From Bacteroidia bacterium (GTDB lineage Bacteria; Bacteroidota; Bacteroidia; B-17B0; Aurantibacillaceae): a stretch of DNA of 64,000 nt. Below, in pieces: positions 19,819 to 28,752 of this stretch. A model generated the notes under the pieces. It did not search any database. It worked only from the letters and a program-made list of their open reading frames with translations, and was not told where the DNA came from. Location of the stretch: NCBI GenBank assembly GCA_016787895.1, contig JAEUTN010000014.1, forward strand, positions 620,001 to 684,000, in the 5' to 3' direction. The number at the start of each line of letters is the position of its first letter. Within the stretch, counting starts at the first letter, position 1. The translations under genes and the position numbers were made by a program.

Positions 19819-22227
19819 ATGCCAAGCGAAAGCCGTAATTGGAAAAAAATCGCAAAATGGACAGGGCTTAGTCTTCTTGTTTTGATTCTGCTTAGCATTG
19901 GCATTGCCTTTACCTGGGTAGCCATGAATCGCGATGAGATAAGGGGCAAAATTGTAGTGGCACTCAATAATCAGTACGGCTTACAGGTAAAGATGGACAG
20001 GGTTCAATTGTCGATTTTCAGTAATTGGCCTCACGCCTCCATACGTTTGCGTAATGTGGAACTCAGCAGCAGTGTATACAAAGGTCCGAAAGAAGCCTTC
20101 CTCAGCGCTGGATCCATTTACCTGAGCCTTAATCTTCGAAAATTACTTAACAATCAAATAAGCATCAAGGAGGTGTCGCTTAAGGATGCAAGACTGATAC
20201 TGCGTAAAAAAAGAGATGGCAGCAAAAACTTTGAATTTAAGCCTCAAAAAAAGGACAGCACACAAACCGGCACCAAATTCAGCTTTGATGCCAAAAAAAT
20301 TAAAATACGCAACACCTCCTTCACATTTATCAATGAGGAAAGAGGGCAAAGGTTCAACTTCACCTTAAACGACATTGAAATACTTTTAAATAAAAATGAA
20401 AACGGATTTATAGCCGGTATTAAGGGTAAAGCTAAAATCGGAGGCTTTATCTTTAAAAGTGAAAAAGGCGCTTTTTTTAAGAATAACAGTTTAAACCTTG
20501 ACCTCGTTCTTTCGCACAACATGCATCTTGCCACCCTATGTGTACTTCCGCCTTCAACAGTAAAAATAGACGAGCGCGAATACAAAACGGTTTGCCTGAT
20601 TCATTATAAAACCGAAAAACGCCTGGCCATTTGGGTAGAATGTCCAAATGCCGAAGTACCTGCCGTGGCCAAATCGCTTAACCCCCAGCTGCAAAAAGTA
20701 CTTTCGAATTTTCATGTGAAACAAGCGGTAAATGCCAAAGCTTTGATTGTTGTAAAACTTGGCGCTAAAAGAGAGCCCATCTTAAACATTGAGGTGAGTA
20801 GTGTGGGTAACGATCTCACAATAGGGCACAGTAAAATACCTTATTCCAATTTATCCTTCCATTTAAAAGTAATTAGCATTGATGCCCAAAAACAGTTTGG
20901 TGACGGAGACCATGGATTGATTAAAGTGAGCCCTATCAGCGGAAACATTTACCAATTTCCATTCACAGCCTCTGTTACCCTGAATGGCTTACGAAACTCA
21001 CTCATTAAAATTGAAGCAGGCTTGCTGATTGAAGCCGAAAAAATTGAGTTCGAAATTGCAAACCGTATCGACATGGAAGGGTCCTGTGTGGCTAAAATCG
21101 AGTATTCGGGTCCCGCATACAAACTTAACAAAACCGATTTTTTAGGTCCGGATATGCAACTAAAAGCTTTGCTGAACTTTAAGGACTTCAGATTTCAACC
21201 AAAAAACAGCAACCAGTATTTTAAATTCACAGGTTTAAGTACCTTAACCAATCAGGATTTGGATATCAACAAGCTGAAAGTATTTTGCAACGGAGGTTTA
21301 TTTGTAATGAATGGAAGAGCGAGCAATTTTACCAATTACATTCTGGGTCACAGTCCGGTTTTAAAAGCCCGGCTCGATCTGCAGAGCGAAAAATTTGACC
21401 TTAGTCCCTACTTTGGGAAAACACAAGCTAAAGGCATAGTAAAACCCAAAAAGAAAAAGAAAAGTGCTTTAATGAACAACGCTTTAGACTTGCAGTTGAA
21501 CATTAGGGCAAAACAGTTAAAAGTGAATGGGCTTTTGGCTTCACAGGCCAACATTCGGGCCGATTACCTGCACCAGGTGCTTTATTTGAAGAAGGTAGAC
21601 ATGAATTTGTGCGGAGGAAAACTTGAAGCTCATGGCAAACTGGCCAACATGAAACACCTGAGTTCTGAAATCCATATAAACAATGTGAATGTGAGTCAAT
21701 TGTTTGAACAGATGAATAATTTTGGTCAGGAATCCATTCGGGCCGAACATTTGGCCGGCACCTTGAATTTGAAAGGCAGATTTAGTGCCACACTCGACGA
21801 ACACAAACAAATTTTAGGGCCCAGCATGAGCGGAGAGGTAGGCCTGGTATTATTGAATGGCCGCCTGATGAATTTTGAGCCCCTTCAAAACATCAGCAAA
21901 TACGTGTTCAGAAGCAGGGATTTTAAGGACATTAGTTTTACTGAGATCAATGAAAAATTTTATTTGAAGGGGCAAGCCATGAAAATTGAAGAAATGGAAC
22001 TGGCTTCGGATGTGATGAATTTATTTGTAAGCGGGGTGTTTCATTTTAAGGACAACTCTACCATCAACGTGCTGGTGCCCTGGAGCAACTTAAAACACCG
22101 GGGCAAGGACTATGAAGCCAAAACCTTAGGTCAGGACGCCTCTGACGCCAAAGGGGTTAAATTAAACTTCTCAGGTCCTCCCAAAAAAATGAAAATGGGC
22201 GTGGGCTACAAAAAGGTGGAGTTTTGA
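19819..22227 (+). CDS. AsmA-like envelope protein
   Basis: An 802-aa protein with a short cytoplasmic N-terminus, one transmembrane segment (residues ~13-33, LSLLVLILLSIGIAFTWV) and a large beta-rich periplasmic part. The start of the domain (LNNQYGLQVKMDRVQLSIFS) and the C-terminal region (LVLLNGRLMNFEPLQNISKY) resemble AsmA-family proteins. That family shares its fold with bridge-like lipid transfer proteins and influences outer-membrane assembly. The role here is inferred only from the family. A near-consensus -7 element (TATATTCG) is at 19790-19797. Confidence 0.8.
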   Translation: MPSESRNWKKIAKWTGLSLLVLILLSIGIAFTWVAMNRDEIRGKIVVALNNQYGLQVKMDRVQLSIFSNWPHASIRLRNVELSSSVYKGPKEAFLSAGSIYLSLNLRKLLNNQISIKEVSLKDARLILRKKRDGSKNFEFKPQKKDSTQTGTKFSFDAKKIKIRNTSFTFINEERGQRFNFTLNDIEILLNKNENGFIAGIKGKAKIGGFIFKSEKGAFFKNNSLNLDLVLSHNMHLATLCVLPPSTVKIDEREYKTVCLIHYKTEKRLAIWVECPNAEVPAVAKSLNPQLQKVLSNFHVKQAVNAKALIVVKLGAKREPILNIEVSSVGNDLTIGHSKIPYSNLSFHLKVISIDAQKQFGDGDHGLIKVSPISGNIYQFPFTASVTLNGLRNSLIKIEAGLLIEAEKIEFEIANRIDMEGSCVAKIEYSGPAYKLNKTDFLGPDMQLKALLNFKDFRFQPKNSNQYFKFTGLSTLTNQDLDINKLKVFCNGGLFVMNGRASNFTNYILGHSPVLKARLDLQSEKFDLSPYFGKTQAKGIVKPKKKKKSALMNNALDLQLNIRAKQLKVNGLLASQANIRADYLHQVLYLKKVDMNLCGGKLEAHGKLANMKHLSSEIHINNVNVSQLFEQMNNFGQESIRAEHLAGTLNLKGRFSATLDEHKQILGPSMSGEVGLVLLNGRLMNFEPLQNISKYVFRSRDFKDISFTEINEKFYLKGQAMKIEEMELASDVMNLFVSGVFHFKDNSTINVLVPWSNLKHRGKDYEAKTLGQDASDAKGVKLNFSGPPKKMKMGVGYKKVEF

Positions 22228-22358
22228 TGGGGGCTGAAGGAGGGAAGCTAAAAGGTTTTTACGATGGATTTTTAAAGTATTGCGGCCATGACTGGTAAAA
22301 GGTTAGCGCACCAAATCTAAAATTCTTTAAAAGAGCCGAAAGAGTTGAATATGATGCC

Positions 22359-22895
22359 CTAGTCAAGACGTTTTTTAGCGGTAGGGTTTTTTCTCATTCC
22401 AAACGAAATCGCGATAGTTGTCATTGATAACCAAACGAATATTATTCCGTTAAGCCTGGTATACAAGTCGGAGAGGCTGCTTCCAAAAATACGTCCACCA
22501 TAATATATAGAAAGTGGTAATGTTAGTGCAGAAACAGTGAAAACAAGCGCTATGGTTTTTAAATTGAGATTGATGACCTCAAGTAGAAAGCCATTTATTA
22601 CCAAGATAAATACGGCAGCAATTCCTACAAGTATTCCTGGAAAAATATATTTACCGAGGTCAAATCCAACAATGAACACTGTAGTGGCGATTAATATTAT
22701 GGCAGAACTTATGGCGCTAACTAAGGTCAATTTGAATTTTTGCACAAACTGTCCGTCAACATTTACGATTGGTATTGAAAGTCCGTATAAAATTGGAATG
22801 ATAATAATCCAACCTGTCCAAAATGAGATTAAACATCCTAAAAGCGAAAATGTTAGGCCTGAGAGTATTGTCTTTACCTGGGATGAAAGTTTCAT
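22359..22895 (-). CDS. Hypothetical membrane protein (AT-rich, probably acquired)
   Basis: A 178-aa hydrophobic protein with about five transmembrane segments (for example FWTGWIIIIPILYGLSIPIV, AVFILVINGFLLEVI). No family is recognised. The codon use is visibly more AT-rich than the neighbouring core genes, as in the next two genes on the same strand. The upstream junction (near 22900-22915) carries CACATAAC on the minus strand, similar to the sequence before the next gene. Confidence 0.6.
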   Translation of the reverse strand: MKLSSQVKTILSGLTFSLLGCLISFWTGWIIIIPILYGLSIPIVNVDGQFVQKFKLTLVSAISSAIILIATTVFIVGFDLGKYIFPGILVGIAAVFILVINGFLLEVINLNLKTIALVFTVSALTLPLSIYYGGRIFGSSLSDLYTRLNGIIFVWLSMTTIAISFGMRKNPTAKKRLD

Positions 22896-22903
22896 TTAGT
22901 CTG

Positions 22904-23620
22904 TTATGTGCCGCTTTTCAATTTCAAAGTTATCACATTAACATATTTAAATTTTATAGACTTTCCGTGAAAATAAGTTACCCTACCTTTATAGTTGTTT
23001 GGGTCATTTGAGTATTTTTTTGGCTTGTAGCCGTGGAAAGTTGTAACTTCTTCATCCTCTTTTTTCATTTGAAATGAAACTAGATAAGAAACATTATTTA
23101 TTCTGTAGAATGTTTTAAAAAGAGGTCTGTTTTTACATTTCATTTTTGTGATTTCTTTCTTAAACCTTGATTTAAGGTATTTCGTTGTTAAGCTATCTGG
23201 TTGATATGCGAAGTAGTCTATTCGAGTAAAAGTGGTGTCATTATAGCAGTTACTAAAAACAACCACTTTGTCAATTTGAATTGTGTCTTTTAATAAGTGG
23301 TAAGCACCAATTAGCGATAAATGCCCGCCTTTATCGTCTAATGAGATTTCAATATTTGTTGTGTCATTCTTAAGAGTTAAAGAGCAGATAAAATTGGGAT
23401 AGTTGTTTATTTTTTTGACGTAACAGGAATCATCAATTGTGAGGGGGTAATTACCAAAAAACTGGCCTGTCAGAGCGATTGAAAAATCGCTATACCCGTT
23501 AAGAATTAAAGTGTCAATTTGTAAAACTATCTTTCTGTCTTGTCCGAAGGAAAAAACAGTTAAAATAGCCAGGGGTAGTAGAAAAAGTACTCGTCTCAAA
23601 GTTGTGTATAAAAATGACAC
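22904..23620 (-). CDS. Hypothetical exported protein (AT-rich, probably acquired)
   Basis: A 238-aa protein with a signal peptide (VLFLLPLAILTVFSFGQ). The mature part is rich in Asn, Asp and Lys with no recognised domain. The first possible in-frame start is a GTG at 23620; a TTG eight codons later is an alternative. The upstream junction contains CATAACGGTTTGCTGCTAC. It is part of a run of three orphan AT-rich genes with similar short junctions. Confidence 0.6.
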   Translation of the reverse strand: MSFLYTTLRRVLFLLPLAILTVFSFGQDRKIVLQIDTLILNGYSDFSIALTGQFFGNYPLTIDDSCYVKKINNYPNFICSLTLKNDTTNIEISLDDKGGHLSLIGAYHLLKDTIQIDKVVVFSNCYNDTTFTRIDYFAYQPDSLTTKYLKSRFKKEITKMKCKNRPLFKTFYRINNVSYLVSFQMKKEDEEVTTFHGYKPKKYSNDPNNYKGRVTYFHGKSIKFKYVNVITLKLKSGT

Positions 23621-23638
23621 ATAACGGTTTGCTGCTAC

Positions 23639-24142
23639 TTATTTTTTAACTAGTCTGTTAATTTCGTCGTGTTCTTCTCTTGTCCAAAGTGCAGTGCGGG
23701 AACAGGAATGTGCAAAATATGTACTATTACTTTTTGATTGCCGATTAAATTTTGAACTAATATTTACTTCGTCCTTATAGGTTGCATAAACTATATAGTC
23801 TTTGCCAACTTGAAAGTCAACGCCACAACCAGAATTATTGAAAGGTGTAATTATAGTAATGGTGTCTGACGAAGCTTTTCCACTATAAAGTGTCAGCATT
23901 TTTAGTTTAACGATTCTACTTGGATAACGGAGTAATTTAACCGGAAACGTTGTGGTGTCTCCTATCCAAACAACTTGTGAACCAAAGTCGTTTGTTACAG
24001 TATTTGAAATAACTATAGCTGAGAATACAATGTCCCCACTTTTAATATTGTTTTTAACTGTCGGCCAATTTTCGCAGCTACAACCAAATAAATGGGAAGT
24101 CCCAATTATTATTATCATTACTATTGTCTGAAGTCTTGTCAT
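23639..24142 (-). CDS. Exported TIMP/netrin-like small protein (tentative)
   Basis: A 167-aa protein with a signal peptide whose mature N-terminus reads CSCENWPTVKNNIKSGDIVF. The Cys-X-Cys start followed by 'SGDIVFSAIVI' resembles the tissue-inhibitor-of-metalloprotease/NTR-like proteins seen in Bacteroidota, in which the N-terminal Cys is exposed after cleavage. Two further Cys (GCGVDF, HSCSR) could form disulfides. No partner protease gene is adjacent. AT-rich, like its two downstream neighbours. The family call is by eye. Confidence 0.55.
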   Translation of the reverse strand: MTRLQTIVMIIIIGTSHLFGCSCENWPTVKNNIKSGDIVFSAIVISNTVTNDFGSQVVWIGDTTTFPVKLLRYPSRIVKLKMLTLYSGKASSDTITIITPFNNSGCGVDFQVGKDYIVYATYKDEVNISSKFNRQSKSNSTYFAHSCSRTALWTREEHDEINRLVKK

Positions 24143-24173
24143 AGGTTACTGCTAACTTCCATATCCCCGCCCC

Positions 24174-25811
24174 CTACCTAAACAGCCCCGGCAACAAATC
24201 CCCTGAACTTGAATTCGGGCGGTTGATTTTCAGCAACTCGCTCAGGCTGGGCGCTATTTGCGGGATGGTACACCAGTTCATGTTTTCTCCGGCTGAAATG
24301 CCCGCACCATAAAAAATCAAAGGCACATGGGTATCGTAATTGTATCCGCTGCCGTGCGTGGTGCCTTTTTCCCCTTGGTCCATCCAGGCAGGTTTAAGCG
24401 TGTAACACACATTCCCACTCAATTTAAAATTGTATCCGTTTTGCAGGTAGGTGCGAATGTCGTTTTTTTCAAAGGAACCGTATCGCATAATTTTGGAAGG
24501 ATACGCTTCAGCAACACCGTTGATGCCTATTAAAAAACGACACAATTTTTCTTCCACCTCATCAAGGTTCAGGCGAAAGGACTCGCAGCGTTTTTCATTC
24601 AGGTACAATTGTTCATTCATTACCGTACTTAACAAAAGGGAATCTCCATAGGTGCTGAGCAAAAAGCGGCGTGCTTCTTTCAACACTTTGCTCTCGTGGG
24701 TATAACCGGCCGGTATTTTTTGATCCATCAAATGTTTCGGCACATCCCCGCCCCCATGATCGGCGCTTAAAAACACCAGGTAATTGCCTTTACCCACTTC
24801 CTTATCCAATTTGTTTAACAAGTCTTCCAGGTCTTTATCAAGCCGGAGGTAACAATCTTCTACCTCCACCGAACGCGGACCATAGGCGTGCCCGATGATG
24901 TCGCTGCTGGAAAAACTAAGGCACAAAAGGTCGATGAATTCGTCTTTGCCTAATTCTTCTTTTATGATACACTCTACGGCAATGTCCTTGGTAATGGAAT
25001 TGCCATAGGGCGTGGCTTTGATAATGGAGTAATCGGACTTTTCGATAAATGGTTTGTACTCGTATGGAAAAACAGGATAGTCTTTTTTATTGGGCACCGC
25101 TTCGTATTTGTTTTCATCCGCTAAGGAAGCGGTATACGTTTCGATGGGATACAGCGGAGCCCACCATTTTTCGAGATAAGATTTGGCCAGATGTTCGTCG
25201 TTGAAGTTTTTTAACCAGCGGGGTAAATCACTCATGTACCAGGAGGAACTGATAAAATCTCCCGACACTTCATCCAGCCAATAAGCGGCATCAGCTGAAT
25301 GTCCGGCAGGAAGAATGGCGCTGCGGTCTTTTAAAGCTATGCCTATTACTTTTGATTTTGGGCTGCTGAGTTTTAACTCATCTCCTAATGTACTGCTTAA
25401 GAGATGCTGGGGCGACATGCGGCCCGAATTGTTTTTTGTACCTATGGGTTTTACAGAAGAGTCCTGCACACAATACGATTTTGTACTATTGCTTTTAAGA
25501 TACCAGTCGTTTCCAATGATGCCGTGTTGCCTTGGCGTTGTGCCGGTATAAATACTGGCATGGCCCGGTCCCGTATATGTGGGCAGATAATTAAAATGCA
25601 GGTTGCGGTAATAATACCCTTGTGAGATCAGGCGTTTAAAACCCCCGTTACCAAAACGATTCCAGTAACGGTAAATGTACTCGTTGCGCATCTGGTCAAC
25701 CACTATCCCTACAAGCAGTTTGGTTTTGCCGGGATTTTCTTTTTTGGCCTGTGAAAACAGATGGCTATAAAAAAGAAACGCAAGAACACTGAGCAAGAGG
25801 ATTCTCTTCAT
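24174..25811 (-). CDS. pafA: PafA-type alkaline phosphatase
   Basis: A 545-aa exported phosphatase (signal peptide to about residue 21). The metal- and substrate-binding residues of the Flavobacterium/Elizabethkingia PafA enzyme are visible: Asp in VVDQMRNEY, the Thr nucleophile in PTYTGPGHASIYTG, Lys and Arg in ALKDRSAILPAG (equivalents of Lys162 and Arg164 of PafA), Asp/His in IGHAYGPRS and SADHGGGD, and the last His in THGSGYNYDTHVP. PafA hydrolyses phosphomonoesters in the periplasm and is not phosphate-repressed in studied species. It starts 1 bp after the stop of the sugar dehydratase gene and is likely cotranscribed with it. Confidence 0.85.
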   Translation of the reverse strand: MKRILLLSVLAFLFYSHLFSQAKKENPGKTKLLVGIVVDQMRNEYIYRYWNRFGNGGFKRLISQGYYYRNLHFNYLPTYTGPGHASIYTGTTPRQHGIIGNDWYLKSNSTKSYCVQDSSVKPIGTKNNSGRMSPQHLLSSTLGDELKLSSPKSKVIGIALKDRSAILPAGHSADAAYWLDEVSGDFISSSWYMSDLPRWLKNFNDEHLAKSYLEKWWAPLYPIETYTASLADENKYEAVPNKKDYPVFPYEYKPFIEKSDYSIIKATPYGNSITKDIAVECIIKEELGKDEFIDLLCLSFSSSDIIGHAYGPRSVEVEDCYLRLDKDLEDLLNKLDKEVGKGNYLVFLSADHGGGDVPKHLMDQKIPAGYTHESKVLKEARRFLLSTYGDSLLLSTVMNEQLYLNEKRCESFRLNLDEVEEKLCRFLIGINGVAEAYPSKIMRYGSFEKNDIRTYLQNGYNFKLSGNVCYTLKPAWMDQGEKGTTHGSGYNYDTHVPLIFYGAGISAGENMNWCTIPQIAPSLSELLKINRPNSSSGDLLPGLFR

Positions 25812-25812
25812 A

Positions 25813-27696
25813 CTAATCGAGTTTTTGAAAAATGGAATTGTTGCTTTTGAATTCGGGCACCAGTTCTTTCATGCGCTGTACAATGGCCTCGTTGTTTTGG
25901 GTGTCAAAGGAAAGGATGAGGTCTTCGATAATGTTTTTTACTTCGGTAAAATCGTACTCCCTTACCTTGCCGATTAAAATTTGTTTGTGGTGGGTGGGCA
26001 TGGTGTTTTCGCTGTTGGCCAAAAGTTCTTCATACAGTTTCTCTCCCGGTCTAAGACCTGTATATACAATGGAAATGTCTTTGCCTTCTTTTAAGCCGGA
26101 TAACTGGAGCATTTTGTGGGCCAGGTCAACAATTTTAATGGAAGGCCCCATGTCGAACACAAAAATCTCTCCCCCTTTTCCCATGGCAGCAGCTTCCAAA
26201 ACCAATTGACTGGCTTCGGGTATGGTCATAAAATAACGGGTAATTTCAGGATGCGTGATGGTAATGGGTCCGCCCTGTTCAATTTGTTTTCTGAACCTGG
26301 GGATTACCGAGCCGTTTGAACCCAATACATTTCCAAAACGGGTAGTGATGTATTTGGTGTCGGAATGTTTGCCCATGCTTTGAATGTAAATCTCCGCAAT
26401 GCGTTTGCTGGCACCCATTACGTTAGTAGGGTTCACAGCTTTATCGGTACTTACAAACACAAAACGCTCCACCTTGTATTCATTGGAAAGGTCGGCCAGG
26501 GTTTTGGTTCCAAGAATGTTGGTGAGGATGGATTCAGAGGGATTATTCTCCATCATGGGAACATGTTTGTATGCGGCCGCATGAAACACAATCTGCGGTT
26601 TAAAAGAGCGAAACACATTTTTCATGCGTTCCTCATTCCTTACATCAGCAATCACCACTTCAAAAGGTACTTTGGTTTCCATTTCCGAAAACTCAAGCTC
26701 GAGTTCGTACAAGGGACTTTCGGATTGGTCTAAGAGGTAAAGGGTTTTGGGTCCGAATTTGGCGCATTGCCTGGCCAACTCAGAACCTATGCTTCCGGCC
26801 GCGCCGGTAATTAAAATGCTTTTGTTTTTTAATTGCGCCCCAATCAATTCAAGGTCCAGCTGAATAGGGTCGCGTTGCAAGAGATCTTCAATGCGCAGGC
26901 TTTTAATCTGATTAAAACTTAATTCTCCGTTGATCCAGCGTGTGGCGGGGGGAACATTCAACACGCGGACCTGATTTTGCAAACAAATGTCGGTGATCTC
27001 GTTTTTCTTCGCGAAAGAAAGTTGTTGTATGGAGATGATGACTACCTCCACCGTGTTATCACGAATCAGAGCTGCGAGTTTATCGGGGCCATAAATAAAT
27101 ACCCCTTCCAGACTCCGCCCGTGTTTTTTTGTGTCATCGTCAACAAATCCTACCACTTTGTATTTTATGGAAGCATCCCGGTCGAGGGTACGTTTGGTTA
27201 TCACAGCCGCTTCACCGGCGCCATAAATTAATACGTTTATTTTTTCCCGACTTGGGTTTTTAATTTCTGAGTAAAGTGCCTTTACCATCAAGCGACTGGA
27301 GATGAGAAAAAACAAGGATACAAAAGCGTCAATGATGATTACAGAATTGGGAATAAAATAATACCCTAGCACAAACTTCAGGGAAATCAGGTTGATCAGG
27401 AACACCAAAACAGAGCCGCTTACAATCACATAAAAAATGCGGATGGTATCGCGCGAACTGGTGTAACGCACTACCCCCTTGTACGTTTTTGAAATGGCAA
27501 ATGACAAAAACCGGATTCCCAATACAATCACATAATCATAGGGCAGGTTTTGAGCGTCGGTCGTTGGGATGGCGTTAAAATCAAAACGCAGGGCAAAAGC
27601 CAAAGTGAGTGCAAAAGCACACACCAGCACATCAATAATCAGGATGGACCATCGGGGCAGATTGTATTGCCAGAAAAGGCTGAACAAACGGTACAT
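25813..27696 (-). CDS. Membrane-bound UDP-sugar 4,6-dehydratase (CapD/PglF/WbpM family)
   Basis: A 627-aa protein. Four transmembrane helices occupy residues ~15-130. A first Rossmann-like domain follows (VLIYGAGEAAVITKRTL), then a second NAD-binding domain (ITGAAGSIGSELARQ) with the dehydratase features YKHVPMMENNPSE and STDKAVNPTNVMGASKR. The latter carries the Ser/Met/Lys form of the catalytic triad typical of WbpM/PglF rather than the Tyr form of soluble FlaA1. It should make a 4-keto-6-deoxy sugar nucleotide for surface glycan synthesis. No other glycan genes are adjacent. Confidence 0.88.
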   Translation of the reverse strand: MYRLFSLFWQYNLPRWSILIIDVLVCAFALTLAFALRFDFNAIPTTDAQNLPYDYVIVLGIRFLSFAISKTYKGVVRYTSSRDTIRIFYVIVSGSVLVFLINLISLKFVLGYYFIPNSVIIIDAFVSLFFLISSRLMVKALYSEIKNPSREKINVLIYGAGEAAVITKRTLDRDASIKYKVVGFVDDDTKKHGRSLEGVFIYGPDKLAALIRDNTVEVVIISIQQLSFAKKNEITDICLQNQVRVLNVPPATRWINGELSFNQIKSLRIEDLLQRDPIQLDLELIGAQLKNKSILITGAAGSIGSELARQCAKFGPKTLYLLDQSESPLYELELEFSEMETKVPFEVVIADVRNEERMKNVFRSFKPQIVFHAAAYKHVPMMENNPSESILTNILGTKTLADLSNEYKVERFVFVSTDKAVNPTNVMGASKRIAEIYIQSMGKHSDTKYITTRFGNVLGSNGSVIPRFRKQIEQGGPITITHPEITRYFMTIPEASQLVLEAAAMGKGGEIFVFDMGPSIKIVDLAHKMLQLSGLKEGKDISIVYTGLRPGEKLYEELLANSENTMPTHHKQILIGKVREYDFTEVKNIIEDLILSFDTQNNEAIVQRMKELVPEFKSNNSIFQKLD

Positions 27697-27806
27697 AGCA
27701 GGGTAAAAATACCTTTTTTTTCGGGCTTTTACCAGAGTTCAGTACCCAGTAATGAACCTCGCATGGTTAATGCAAAACAAGAGTAAATCCCTACATTTAG
27801 AATCGG

Positions 27807-28229
27807 ATGTTCAAGAGACTGATTTACAAAATTTCCTTTTTTACCGCCGCCAGACTCCTGATCGGCCTTCTTTTACTGGTGTTCGTTTTCCACCTCTGTG
27901 TTGCAGTGGGATGGGTACCCAACAGCATTGTTTGGGGTGGCAGAATACATTCACAGGAAGAATTCTATTTACTGGAAGGCGTTTCGCTTCTCATCAACAT
28001 GGCTTTTATATGGGTGGTGGCTCAATCTGCGGCTTACATAAAAAGCCGTATTCCTCCGAAAGGTTTAAAATTGGTGTTGTTTGCAATGGCAGGCCTTTAT
28101 GCCTTAAATACTCTCGGCAATCTCATGGCCATAAATCCGCTTGAGAAATACCTGTTTACTCCTTTAACACTTATCTCAGCTGTTTTGTGCCTAAGATTGG
28201 CTATTGGAGAGCAAAAGAACTCACCTTAA
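27807..28229 (+). CDS. Hypothetical membrane protein
   Basis: A 140-aa protein with four predicted transmembrane segments (LLIGLLLLVFVFHLCVAVGW, FYLLEGVSLLINMAFIWVVA, LKLVLFAMAGLYALNTLG, LFTPLTLISAVLCLRLAI). No family is recognised. It has a near-consensus -7 element (TACATTTA) just before its ATG and is divergent from the dehydratase gene. Confidence 0.7.
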   Translation: MFKRLIYKISFFTAARLLIGLLLLVFVFHLCVAVGWVPNSIVWGGRIHSQEEFYLLEGVSLLINMAFIWVVAQSAAYIKSRIPPKGLKLVLFAMAGLYALNTLGNLMAINPLEKYLFTPLTLISAVLCLRLAIGEQKNSP

Positions 28230-28241
28230 TTTTAAAGGAAC

Positions 28242-28751
28242 TTACTGGAACCGTTTTCTGTTCAGTAATTTGTTGTTTTTGTAGTTTAATTCCTCCACTT
28301 TGGTGCCTGTACTATCGTAATACGTCCAGGTACTGTCCACCTGGTCGTCCTTATAAAACCCGGTGTAACGGGGCTTCCCGTTCTCGAAAAAAGTGTTGTT
28401 CGGGCCATGCCTCAGGCCTTTATCAAAGTGCAATTCGCTCCACAACATGCCATTGGGATAAAAGCTAAACCATTGACCGTGGCGTTCTCCAAAACGAAAC
28501 GTGCCTCTGAACTTTACAATACCATTATCGTATTTGTCGATATAATCCCCACTGTAATTGCTATCGGGTGGAAGAATCAAAAGTGGATTCCGTTTTTTCA
28601 AAGAATCCACCCTGGCTTTTTGCCTGATCAGGGAAAGGGAATCCTGTATCTTTTGTTCTTCAGGACTTAAAGGGTTTTCTCCCTCTTTTTCATTGGAACA
28701 CGACCATAGAAGGGCAAAAATAAAGGACGCTAAGATTACTTTATATTTCAT
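28242..28751 (-). CDS. YwqK/MORN-repeat lipoprotein
   Basis: A 169-aa lipoprotein: signal with lipobox LLWSC (Cys at about residue 18), a charged linker, then about four YwqK repeats (YDNGIVKFRGTFRFGERHG, YPNGMLWSELHFDKGLRHG). The frame reaches an ATG 8 codons further up, inside the polyprenyl synthase gene, but MKYKVIL at 28751 fits a lipoprotein start and leaves a 1-bp gap to that gene. The function is unknown. Confidence 0.78.
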   Translation of the reverse strand: MKYKVILASFIFALLWSCSNEKEGENPLSPEEQKIQDSLSLIRQKARVDSLKKRNPLLILPPDSNYSGDYIDKYDNGIVKFRGTFRFGERHGQWFSFYPNGMLWSELHFDKGLRHGPNNTFFENGKPRYTGFYKDDQVDSTWTYYDSTGTKVEELNYKNNKLLNRKRFQ

Positions 28752-28752
28752 G

